In this document: one piece after another, positions 8,845-16,709 of the stretch | Layout of the letters: the number at the start of each line of letters is the position of its first letter | Numbering within the stretch: position 1 is the stretch's first letter | Assembly (NCBI RefSeq): GCF_009761375.1 | Contig: NZ_LEKM01000221.1 | Location: 34,930 to 98,929 of the forward strand | From: Ursidibacter arcticus | GTDB lineage: Bacteria > Pseudomonadota > Gammaproteobacteria > Enterobacterales > Pasteurellaceae | Reading direction: 5' to 3' | DNA length: 64,000 nucleotides | The notes under the pieces: model-generated | Database searches by the model: none | Seen by the model: the letters and a program-made list of their open reading frames with translations, nothing else | Told to the model about the DNA's origin: nothing | Program-made: the position numbers and the translations under genes

Positions 8845-8873
8845 GGGGCAAATTTCTATAATGAGGCAATCTT

Positions 8874-10514
8874 GTGCAGTTCTCTCCGATTAAATGGCAA
8901 TCACTAAATATTGAATATTCATTTTCAGATAAGTATAGCCCTATCAGTTTTTTTGATTTTCAGAAAAATGCTCAAAATGCAATACAGCAATTTGGCTTAG
9001 CTGATACAGGCACTTGTTTAATTCTAAAAACAGAAACACTTCCTGAATTTTTAACAGAGATAAATAGTTTCTTAGCTAAACAGCATATTCAGGTAACGAT
9101 TAAAAATGAGTTTAATCGTAATAGTTTATTTGGATATTATTTTTATTTAGAGAAAGAAAATCGTATTGAAAATGTAGAAGGGATTTTACAGACGCTAGAG
9201 AATGGCGTTTTACTACTCAATATCAATATGCTATTACTTGATCTCACTCAATGGGATAAGTTAAAGCAAGCACTGCTGTTCAAACATTATGAACCCTGTA
9301 TGGTTAATGCCATCCCTAAAGCACAGCCAACCGTTCAAGCGGAATTTAAACTGATTTTAGTGGGTAGCCGAGATGATATTGCAACACTCTACGCTTATGA
9401 TAATTCGCTATATCAATTCTGCCAATATGCAGAAATAGAATCTTATCTTACCGTTTTAGAGCCAATACAAATCGAACAATGGGGCAATTATGTGCAAACT
9501 TTTACTCAAAAACTATTGAGTAAGCGTTTCTCACATAAAGCACTTAACCAATTACTTCGCCACTATATTCGTGAAAGTGAAAATCAGAAACTCATTTCAA
9601 TTTCACCTACATTGTTGAAAAAACATATTTTGGCAATCGCGACTTTTTATCCAAACCAAAATGAATTTGCTGATATTCAAGATTATTTAACTACATTAGA
9701 ACAGCAATCCGCAGTTTTAAATCAATATGTACTACAAGATATTTTAGATAACCAGCTTTATATCGAAACAGAAGATGAAGTTGTTGGACAAATAAATGCA
9801 CTCTCCGTTGTTGAGTTTGATGGTGTACCTTACGCTTTCGGCGAGCCATTGCGTATTAGCTGTAATATTCAGTATGGCGATGGTGAAATTCAGGATATTG
9901 AACGTAAAGTTGAGCTTGGAGGCAACATTCACTCTAAAGGAATAATGATTGCAGAATCCTGTTTAGCAAATTTACTTGAATTTCCAACTCAGTTACCATT
10001 TTCTGCCTCTCTTGCATTTGAACAATCTTACGGAGAAGTCGATGGCGATAGCTCATCATTAGCGATCTTCTGCGTCCTCATCAGTGCTTTGACAAAGTTA
10101 CCTTTACCACAATCTCTGGCAGTAACGGGAGCAATTGACCAATTTGGAAATGTTCTCAGCGTTGGCGGTGTAAACCAAAAAATTGAAGGCTTTTTTAATA
10201 TTTGCCAAGCTAGAGAATTAACTGGCAAACAAGGCGTGATTATTCCAAGTGTTTGCTTATCTCATTTGAGTTTAAAACCCGAAGTACTCGCTGCAATTAA
10301 AGAACAGCGGTTTCATATATGGACGGTAGAAAATGTGTCTGAAGCGATTCAAATTTTACTACAATACGCATTTTATGATGAAGATCTCCCCGAAGACAGT
10401 GAGCAATCGTCAATCTATGCTTTAGTTCATCAACAGATTGAAAATAATCAGAGTGAAGGAACAAGCGGTTCGATTCTACAAAAACTTTGCAAAGTATTTT
10501 TTAAAGCTCGCTAA
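8874..10514 (+). CDS. lonH: Lon-like (LonH/YcbZ) protease
   Basis: 546 residues, GTG start. The C-terminal third is a Lon-type serine/lysine protease domain: the catalytic serine is in GEVDGDSSSLA (near residue 393) and the lysine in GVNQKIEGFF. I see no Walker A motif in the first 300 residues, so the N-terminal part is a degenerate or non-ATPase region, as described for the E. coli YcbZ group. It sits between matP and fabA, the same order as ycbZ in E. coli. The substrate is unknown. An uptake-signal core, ACAAGCGGT, occurs in the gene at about 10462. The last codons overlap a candidate FadR box for fabA. Confidence 0.9.
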   Translation: MQFSPIKWQSLNIEYSFSDKYSPISFFDFQKNAQNAIQQFGLADTGTCLILKTETLPEFLTEINSFLAKQHIQVTIKNEFNRNSLFGYYFYLEKENRIENVEGILQTLENGVLLLNINMLLLDLTQWDKLKQALLFKHYEPCMVNAIPKAQPTVQAEFKLILVGSRDDIATLYAYDNSLYQFCQYAEIESYLTVLEPIQIEQWGNYVQTFTQKLLSKRFSHKALNQLLRHYIRESENQKLISISPTLLKKHILAIATFYPNQNEFADIQDYLTTLEQQSAVLNQYVLQDILDNQLYIETEDEVVGQINALSVVEFDGVPYAFGEPLRISCNIQYGDGEIQDIERKVELGGNIHSKGIMIAESCLANLLEFPTQLPFSASLAFEQSYGEVDGDSSSLAIFCVLISALTKLPLPQSLAVTGAIDQFGNVLSVGGVNQKIEGFFNICQARELTGKQGVIIPSVCLSHLSLKPEVLAAIKEQRFHIWTVENVSEAIQILLQYAFYDEDLPEDSEQSSIYALVHQQIENNQSEGTSGSILQKLCKVFFKAR

Positions 10515-10529
10515 CTGATCCGACAAGTC
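10513..10529 (+). promoter_or_regulatory. Candidate FadR activator site for fabA
   Basis: AACTGATCCGACAAGTC agrees with the FadR consensus AACTGGTCNGACNTGTT at nearly all defined positions and lies about 100 bases before fabA, overlapping the lonH stop. FadR activates fabA in E. coli, and Haemophilus has a FadR. Not tested here. Confidence 0.45.
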
Positions 10530-10627
10530 AGCTTACAACTGTACGCTATTTTATAACTCTGTTACTATGATGGTATATAAACTGCCTAATATAATAGGCT
10601 TCTACCCATCTATTACAGGAAAAAATA

Positions 10628-11158
10628 ATGAACAGTTGTACACCTAACATCAAATCTAGCTATGATTATCAAGATTTACTCGCATCAGGTCGTGGTGAAT
10701 TATTCGGTGCAGAAGGGCCACAGTTACCTGCACCAACAATGCTAATGATGGATAGAATTACCAAAATGACACAAGATGAAGGCTTATTTGAGAAAGGTTA
10801 TATTGAAGCGGAATTAGATATTCACCCAGATTTACCTTTCTTTGGTTGCCATTTTATTGGCGATCCTGTGATGCCTGGTTGTTTAGGCTTAGATGCAATG
10901 TGGCAACTTGTTGGATTTTATCTCGGTTGGATCGGTGGTAAAGGTAAAGGGCGTGCATTAGGTGTTGGTGAAGTAAAATTCACAGGGCAAATTTTACCAA
11001 CAGCGAAAAAAGTAATTTATCGCATCAATATGAAACGAGTAATCAACCGTAAATTAGTAATGGGTGTTGCTGATGGCGAAGTAGAAGTAGATGGTAAAGT
11101 TATTTATACCGCAACAGATCTTAAAGTAGGCTTATTCCAAGATACTAGCTCATTCTAA
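10628..11158 (+). CDS. fabA: 3-hydroxydecanoyl-ACP dehydratase/isomerase
   Basis: 176 residues, the family length. The hot-dog-fold active site [21 protein letters not shown] supplies His75 and Asp89 (His70 and Asp84 in E. coli). FabA dehydrates 3-hydroxydecanoyl-ACP and isomerises the product to the cis-3 form, the branch point for unsaturated fatty acids in the cytoplasm. A CAGGAAAAA ribosome-binding region precedes the ATG. The gene follows lonH as in enterics, with its own promoter region and the candidate FadR box upstream. Confidence 0.97.
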   Translation: MNSCTPNIKSSYDYQDLLASGRGELFGAEGPQLPAPTMLMMDRITKMTQDEGLFEKGYIEAELDIHPDLPFFGCHFIGDPVMPGCLGLDAMWQLVGFYLGWIGGKGKGRALGVGEVKFTGQILPTAKKVIYRINMKRVINRKLVMGVADGEVEVDGKVIYTATDLKVGLFQDTSSF

Positions 11159-11180
11159 TTTTTCGATCTCGATCGCAAAA
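11159..11180 (+). promoter_or_regulatory. CRP-S (Sxy-dependent) competence site
   Basis: Half-sites TTTTTCGATC and GATCGCAAAA are separated by TC. The right half is the exact CRP-S form (GATCGCA rather than GATCACA), and the left differs from its mirror by one base. Centre is about 76 bases before comN, the normal place for a competence-regulon activator site. Confidence 0.8.
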
Positions 11181-11245
11181 TTTGATTAAGCGACTATACA
11201 AATTGATATTTTGACTTAATATCTCCCTATCTTTTGGGAGATATT

Positions 11246-11770
11246 ATGTATAGAGCATTCACAATTATTGAATTATTCACTACCCTAGCAATTTCAATTA
11301 TTGCTATCTATTTTATTTCCCCTATATTTTTCAAAATACAAGATTACTTTATTTTAAACAATCATATTAACCAAATTAGATCATTCTTCTATCAAGTTCA
11401 AACACAAGCTTATTATTCTAAACGGAATTATTCATTTACTATTCATTCGGATAAACAAGATTGGTGCATTATTGCATCGGAGAAAGTCGATGATAAAAAG
11501 AAATTAAGCTGTGATTGTTTAAACCTTTCTAGCTGTGATATTTCAGGAAATTATTTAATATATAAGCATAAACATTACGGTGTGAATTTTAGAAGTAAAA
11601 GTTTATATCCCAAAACATTTATCAATTTAGATGGTAAATCAGGTCGGGTGGAATCAAAATGTTTAGGGGTATCAATTAACAAATTAAGTGAAACATTACA
11701 TTTTGAACAAAATGGAGTAGTAAATGTTATTCAGAAAAATAAAAGATCGAATTGTAATACGAACTTATAG
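11246..11770 (+). CDS. comN: Competence pseudopilin ComN
   Basis: 174 residues from ATG 11246 (GGGAG 6-10 bases before it; the upstream in-frame TTG at 11234 lies in that site). A prepilin leader MYRA is followed by FTIIELFTTLAIS and a hydrophobic stretch: the class III signal with Glu at +5, cleaved by PilD. The remainder is a small periplasmic head with four or more cysteines. Gene order comN-O-P-Q before recC is that of Haemophilus influenzae HI0938-HI0942, where these genes belong to the Sxy/CRP-S competence regulon. Assigned mainly by position, since head domains diverge quickly. Confidence 0.85.
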   Translation: MYRAFTIIELFTTLAISIIAIYFISPIFFKIQDYFILNNHINQIRSFFYQVQTQAYYSKRNYSFTIHSDKQDWCIIASEKVDDKKKLSCDCLNLSSCDISGNYLIYKHKHYGVNFRSKSLYPKTFINLDGKSGRVESKCLGVSINKLSETLHFEQNGVVNVIQKNKRSNCNTNL

Positions 11771-12419
11771 TGCCTTTACGCTTATTGAAATACTAGTTGT
11801 ACTCTTTATTGGAACAATTATCTTATTCTCTATTGCTAACTTACTAAATCATTTTTACGTTAATCAATATAGACAAGAGAAATTATTTAACTTACAAAAA
11901 CAGTCTCATCAAATTATCAATTATTTGCAACAAAACATACAACATCTTGCTTATCAAGGTGATTATCGAGAGCAATCTAATTTTGAGTTATTCTCTGATA
12001 ATGATCAACATTATTTCTTAAATAAACAGTGCTTTGCTTTTTTCTATGATCTCAATGGTGATGGTTGCATTGGTAATAGAAATAAAAAGCAAAGTTGCAT
12101 TATAAATCAATTAAATAACACAAAAGAGATGAGTAAAGAATTCTTTGGTTTCAAATTCGAAAATAATATGGTTTATGTATTTGAAGATAAAAATATAGAT
12201 AGTTGTCATAATAGTGAATGTAAAGATTATTTATTTAATTGTCAAAAAGGAAATTGGCGTAAGATGTCTGATCTAGCTGATTATTTCGTGGAAAAACTTA
12301 ACTTTAGTTGGAAGAATAAAGATCATTTAATACATATCCACCTTATTACAGCTAATGCTAATGACCCTAAAATAAAATATGAACTTAATAGCTATATTCA
12401 TATACTAAATGGGAAATAA
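11724..12419 (+). CDS. comO: Competence pseudopilin ComO
   Basis: 231 residues, overlapping the end of comN by 47 bases, which implies translational coupling. The leader MLFRKIKDRIVIRTYSA is followed by FTLIEILVVLFIGTIILFS, a clean type IV prepilin helix with Glu at +5. The head contains several cysteines (for example near residues 106-112 and 170-180), consistent with disulfide bonding in the periplasm. Second gene of the competence operon; probably a minor pseudopilin of the DNA-uptake pilus, processed by the prepilin peptidase. Confidence 0.85.
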   Translation: MLFRKIKDRIVIRTYSAFTLIEILVVLFIGTIILFSIANLLNHFYVNQYRQEKLFNLQKQSHQIINYLQQNIQHLAYQGDYREQSNFELFSDNDQHYFLNKQCFAFFYDLNGDGCIGNRNKKQSCIINQLNNTKEMSKEFFGFKFENNMVYVFEDKNIDSCHNSECKDYLFNCQKGNWRKMSDLADYFVEKLNFSWKNKDHLIHIHLITANANDPKIKYELNSYIHILNGK

Positions 12420-12420
12420 A

Positions 12421-13086
12421 ATGAGCAGAACATATCCTGCAAGTGCATTATTAACTTCATTACTACTTATTGTGGCTATTTTGGCAGTGATATTTTTATC
12501 TCAACAAGATATTCTATATAGAAACTATTATACGCAGAATAGCTATCATCAATACCTTAATCAGAAATATAAATTACTCACTGAATTACAAAAATCTTCA
12601 GATGAATTAAACAATGAATGTAATAAATATAAACAAGAAAGGATAACTAAGTACGCTAGTAATATTCAATATCAATACAGTTGTGATTTTAAGAGTATTT
12701 TTATTCAACCCAAGCCAACAAAAGATAAATACATTCAAGTAGATAATATTCTTAATTGGCTAGATTTAGAAACATATCAACCTGCTCTACATTATGTTTC
12801 TTCTTTAGATGAATTACCTGATAGTAGTGAAAATAATCCACAAATCGTCATAATGGAAAATGATATAGACGAGAGCTTAAAAAAAGATTTCTATGGAATT
12901 ATTATCACCGATTACTATTTTGATATTAAAGGTAAAAAAATTTATGGCGTACTCTATTCATCTTATGACAACTTTCGTGAAGAACGTAATTTAACTTATA
13001 AGCGATCTGTTGTTGATGCCATAGAGAAACAATTCTCCTATTGGCAATATCTCCCAAACTCAAGTAATATATTAGCAAATGACTAA
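12421..13086 (+). CDS. comP: Competence pseudopilin-like protein ComP
   Basis: 221 residues from ATG 12421, which has GGGAA 6 bases before it; the ATG at 12409 is in frame but overlaps comO more. One N-terminal hydrophobic helix (ASALLTSLLLIVAILAVIFLS) is preceded by a short MSRTYP leader. The Glu+5 of classical prepilins is missing, as in PilX/GspK-type minor pseudopilins. The rest is hydrophilic with two cysteines near residues 62 and 84. Role is inferred from its place between comO and comQ. Confidence 0.8.
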   Translation: MSRTYPASALLTSLLLIVAILAVIFLSQQDILYRNYYTQNSYHQYLNQKYKLLTELQKSSDELNNECNKYKQERITKYASNIQYQYSCDFKSIFIQPKPTKDKYIQVDNILNWLDLETYQPALHYVSSLDELPDSSENNPQIVIMENDIDESLKKDFYGIIITDYYFDIKGKKIYGVLYSSYDNFREERNLTYKRSVVDAIEKQFSYWQYLPNSSNILAND

Positions 13087-13378
13087 AATAGTAAAAGCAG
13101 AAACATTAACAAGCCTACTTATCGCAATTTCTCTCTTTATGATTTTATTTTTAGCTTATGCTAATTGGCAATCGTTGCAAAATAAACAGGCAAATTATCT
13201 TTATCAACAGCAACAAGCCTTACAGATTGCAGAAAATCAGCTCAATTTAAAAGCTGTTAATGAACCTTGCGAAAAAATGGTTAAACAAAATAATCTTAAT
13301 TTTGAAATCAGCTGTTTAGAGCAAAAAATCATTGTTATCTTTCCGCTTGGAAAGGTAGAAATTGGCACTGCGGAGTAG
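13079..13378 (+). CDS. comQ: Competence pseudopilin-like protein ComQ
   Basis: 99 residues, overlapping comP by 8 bases. The leader MTKIVKA is followed by ETLTSLLIAISLFMILFLAY, a membrane helix resembling minor pseudopilins, then a short head with two cysteines (PCEKM and SCLEQ) that could form a disulfide. Last gene of the competence operon before recC. The 55-base gap to recC has no clear terminator, so some transcripts may run into recC. Confidence 0.8.
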   Translation: MTKIVKAETLTSLLIAISLFMILFLAYANWQSLQNKQANYLYQQQQALQIAENQLNLKAVNEPCEKMVKQNNLNFEISCLEQKIIVIFPLGKVEIGTAE

Positions 13379-13433
13379 GTAGATCATTCAAAGTGAACAG
13401 AGTAAAATAGCTCATCACACAAAAGGAATGGCT

Positions 13434-16400
13434 ATGTTTATTGTTTATCACTCAGATCAATTAGATCTACAAAAAGAACTTCTTATCCGAATTTTACAAG
13501 AAGATCCAAATCCCAATCCCTTTGAGCCAGAAACCATTTTGGTACAAAGTCTAGGAATGGCACAATGGTTACAAATTCAAATTTCGGACAAGCTCGGTAT
13601 TGCTGGAAATATTCACTTTCCTTACCCGACAAGTTTCCTATGGCAGCAGTATCGCTTGCTTTTTCCTGAACTCCCCAAAGAGAATATTTTTGAACGTGAT
13701 GCAATGATATGGCGTTTAATGCGTTTAATTCCTGACTATTTAGAAGACCCTAATTTTTCACCACTCAAAGCCTATTTAAACCCTTTTGAGCAACTCAAAT
13801 TGTTTCAACTCGCCAGTAAAATAGCTGATTTATTTGACCAATATTTAGTTTATCGCCCAGATTGGCTGATTGATTGGGAAAAAGGAAATCTCGAAAGCCA
13901 TTTTACTCAGCTTAAACAGCAGAGTCCTTTTATTTCCAAAGATGAAACTGAAATTTGGCAAAATATTCAATGGCAAAGCCTATTGTGGAATGCGTTAGTT
14001 AATGATTTAAAACAGGACAGTGATGAAATTGTTTTTAATACTTCCCATCGTGCCTATTTACAACAACGTTATTTTGAAAAATTAGAGAATTTAACTGAAA
14101 TAGAAAAACAGAAACTACCTAAACGTATTTTTATTTTTGGTATTTCATCTTTACCATTAACACAAATCAATGTCTTACATAAATTAAGTGAACATTGCCA
14201 AATACATCTATTTTTTACTAATCCTAGCCAAATTTTCTGGGCTGATAATCAAGAAGAAAAATTATTAGAAAAGCTGGTATTGAAACATAAATTATCAGCT
14301 CAAGAATTAGAGAATTCTATATATCAAGGCAATTATTTACTGAACACTTGGGGAAAACAAGGTAAAGAATTTCTAAATTTATTAGTTGAAAAACAGCATC
14401 AAGAAGTCAATTTATTTACACCAATAGTACAAGAAAATAGTGTGCTTTTAACACAGATAAAACAATCTATTTTAAATTTCGAGAATAAACCTGAATTATC
14501 TATTGCAGAAGATGATCGCTCTATTCAAATTCATTCTTGTCATAGCAAAATGCGAGAAATTGAAGTTTTGCATAACCAACTTCTCTTTATGTTTGAGCAA
14601 AACCCAGAGTTATCACCTAAAGATATTATTGTAATGTCTGCAGATATCGATAGTTACGCACCTTATATCAATGCTGTATTTTCACGCTATGCTTATCAAG
14701 ATCCCCGTTTTATACCTTTTACATTATCCGATCAGAAAATTAGCTATGTAAATCCGATTATTGCGAGTTTCTTACAATTGCTCTCTTTTAAAGAGAGAAA
14801 AATGACAACAGAAGAAGTGCTAGATTTATTTGATGTGAAAGCCATCAGAGATAAATTCAATTTATCTGAAGAACAATTTGCGATAATTAAACAATGGGTA
14901 ATTTCATCAGGTATTCGCTACGGATTTAATAAAGATAATCTAGACTGGCAAAATTATAACTCTTGGGAAAATGGCATTAACCGACTATTACTCGGAACGA
15001 GTTTAAAAGAGCAAAATAATAGCTGGCAAGATGTTTTAGCTTTTAATGAGAGCTATGGACTCAGTGCTGAACTTGTAGGTAGCATTGCAAAATTTATTGA
15101 AAATCTCACCGCTTGGTTTAGTTTTATTCAATATGCTCAAGGGATTGATGATTGGAAAATACAATTAACAGAGTTGATTAACCAATTTTATGCAGATAAT
15201 AATGAATATGCAGAAACAATTTTAGTATTACAGCAAACTATTGAAAAAGTTGTTAATTATATTGAAACAGCTAAATTTACAGAAAAGCTCAATATTGAAG
15301 TTATCGCCCAATTATTTGAACGCTATTTAAATCAAGAACGCAGTAATCTAAATTTCTTAATGGGGAAAGTGAATTTCTGTACCTTATTACCAATGCGAGC
15401 TATCCCTTTTAAAGTTGTCTGTTTGCTTGGAATGAATGAAGGGAATTTTCCGCGTCAGCAAACCTTAAATAGTTTTGATTTAATGCAATATGCACCACAA
15501 AAAGGAGATCGAGCAAGACGTGATGATGATCGTTATCTATTTTTAGAAGCCTTATTATCGGCTCAAAATATTTTTTATATTAGTTATATTGGACGCTCCT
15601 TAACTGATAATTCAGAAAAATTGCCTTCGGTATTGGTCTCACAGCTACTGAATTTTGTGCAAGAAAATATTATCCCTGAACAGAGCTACTATAAAGAGAT
15701 TGAAATTAGTCATCATCCAATGACAGTATTTAGCCCTAAGAATGTTCAAGATAGCCATATTAGTTACGATAAAGAATGGCTGGAAAATAATAAGCAAAGT
15801 ACTGAAGCTAAATTTTTTATTACTCCAATTACTCGTGATAATGTTGAAGTACAGACTGAAATTGATATTCAACATTTAATTAAGTATTTACAATCACCAG
15901 TGAAATTCTTTTTTAATGTTCATCTTGGTGTTAATTTTGAAAGATACGAAGATGAAATATCCGATGCGGAAAATTTTTCATTATCTCATTTAGATAAATT
16001 TATTTTATTAGACCATTTAGTTAAAGAAGATAAAGAAAATTTTGAACATTTCTTCACGAATGAACGTTTAAAAGGTAATTTGCCTGTAAAATACTTTGAG
16101 ACTTTATCTAAAGAGAATTTAATTGATAATATAGAAAAAATCAAAGAGAAAATTGATGGCTATTTATCTCAACCAAGTGATATCATCGAGATTGATGAGA
16201 GATTTACACTATTAGGAAATAATTTTAGATTAGTTGGCAATATAAAAAATAAATTCAATGATGAAATTGTTCTGTGGCGAGTAGGAAAATTGCGTGATAA
16301 AGACATAATTCAGATATGGATATATCATCTAATCTTAACATTATCTAATGTTGGTATAAAACAAATTAAATTCTATTATCGTGATAATCAAGATGTAAAA

Positions 16401-16709
16401 TTATTGACATTCTTAGCTATTAGTAAAGAAGATGCGAGATCATTACTTACTCGCTATATTGAAGATTATTTAAATAGCGGAGAAATGTTACAAATTGTGA
16501 TTAACTATAATCTTATAGGTTATTTTAAAGATTTAAATAAAAAGGATATCAATATAGCGAATTATTGTGCAAATGCAGTGTCTGTATTAGACGATAATTA
16601 TATTGAACGTATTTTAATGCAGCAAAATGAATTAAATTATCTTGAAATTCACCAGCGTACACTCGACTGGTTTTCCACAATGGTTGAACATATAAAAGGA
16701 GAGAAATAA
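13434..16709 (+). CDS. recC: Exodeoxyribonuclease V gamma subunit (RecC)
   Basis: 1091 residues. Starts MFIVYHSDQLDLQKELLIRI, the family start; AAAAGGA lies 7 bases before ATG 13434, whereas ATG 13428 abuts the same site. The segment LVQSLGMAQWLQIQISDKLGIAGNIHFPYP is diagnostic in outline, and FKVVCLLGMNEGNFPRQ matches the helicase-like middle. RecC holds RecB and RecD together and recognises Chi in double-strand-break repair. recB and recD are not downstream; ptrA follows with a 1-base overlap, as ptrA follows recC in enterics. The C-terminal third is AT-rich but intact. Confidence 0.95.
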   Translation: MFIVYHSDQLDLQKELLIRILQEDPNPNPFEPETILVQSLGMAQWLQIQISDKLGIAGNIHFPYPTSFLWQQYRLLFPELPKENIFERDAMIWRLMRLIPDYLEDPNFSPLKAYLNPFEQLKLFQLASKIADLFDQYLVYRPDWLIDWEKGNLESHFTQLKQQSPFISKDETEIWQNIQWQSLLWNALVNDLKQDSDEIVFNTSHRAYLQQRYFEKLENLTEIEKQKLPKRIFIFGISSLPLTQINVLHKLSEHCQIHLFFTNPSQIFWADNQEEKLLEKLVLKHKLSAQELENSIYQGNYLLNTWGKQGKEFLNLLVEKQHQEVNLFTPIVQENSVLLTQIKQSILNFENKPELSIAEDDRSIQIHSCHSKMREIEVLHNQLLFMFEQNPELSPKDIIVMSADIDSYAPYINAVFSRYAYQDPRFIPFTLSDQKISYVNPIIASFLQLLSFKERKMTTEEVLDLFDVKAIRDKFNLSEEQFAIIKQWVISSGIRYGFNKDNLDWQNYNSWENGINRLLLGTSLKEQNNSWQDVLAFNESYGLSAELVGSIAKFIENLTAWFSFIQYAQGIDDWKIQLTELINQFYADNNEYAETILVLQQTIEKVVNYIETAKFTEKLNIEVIAQLFERYLNQERSNLNFLMGKVNFCTLLPMRAIPFKVVCLLGMNEGNFPRQQTLNSFDLMQYAPQKGDRARRDDDRYLFLEALLSAQNIFYISYIGRSLTDNSEKLPSVLVSQLLNFVQENIIPEQSYYKEIEISHHPMTVFSPKNVQDSHISYDKEWLENNKQSTEAKFFITPITRDNVEVQTEIDIQHLIKYLQSPVKFFFNVHLGVNFERYEDEISDAENFSLSHLDKFILLDHLVKEDKENFEHFFTNERLKGNLPVKYFETLSKENLIDNIEKIKEKIDGYLSQPSDIIEIDERFTLLGNNFRLVGNIKNKFNDEIVLWRVGKLRDKDIIQIWIYHLILTLSNVGIKQIKFYYRDNQDVKLLTFLAISKEDARSLLTRYIEDYLNSGEMLQIVINYNLIGYFKDLNKKDINIANYCANAVSVLDDNYIERILMQQNELNYLEIHQRTLDWFSTMVEHIKGEK

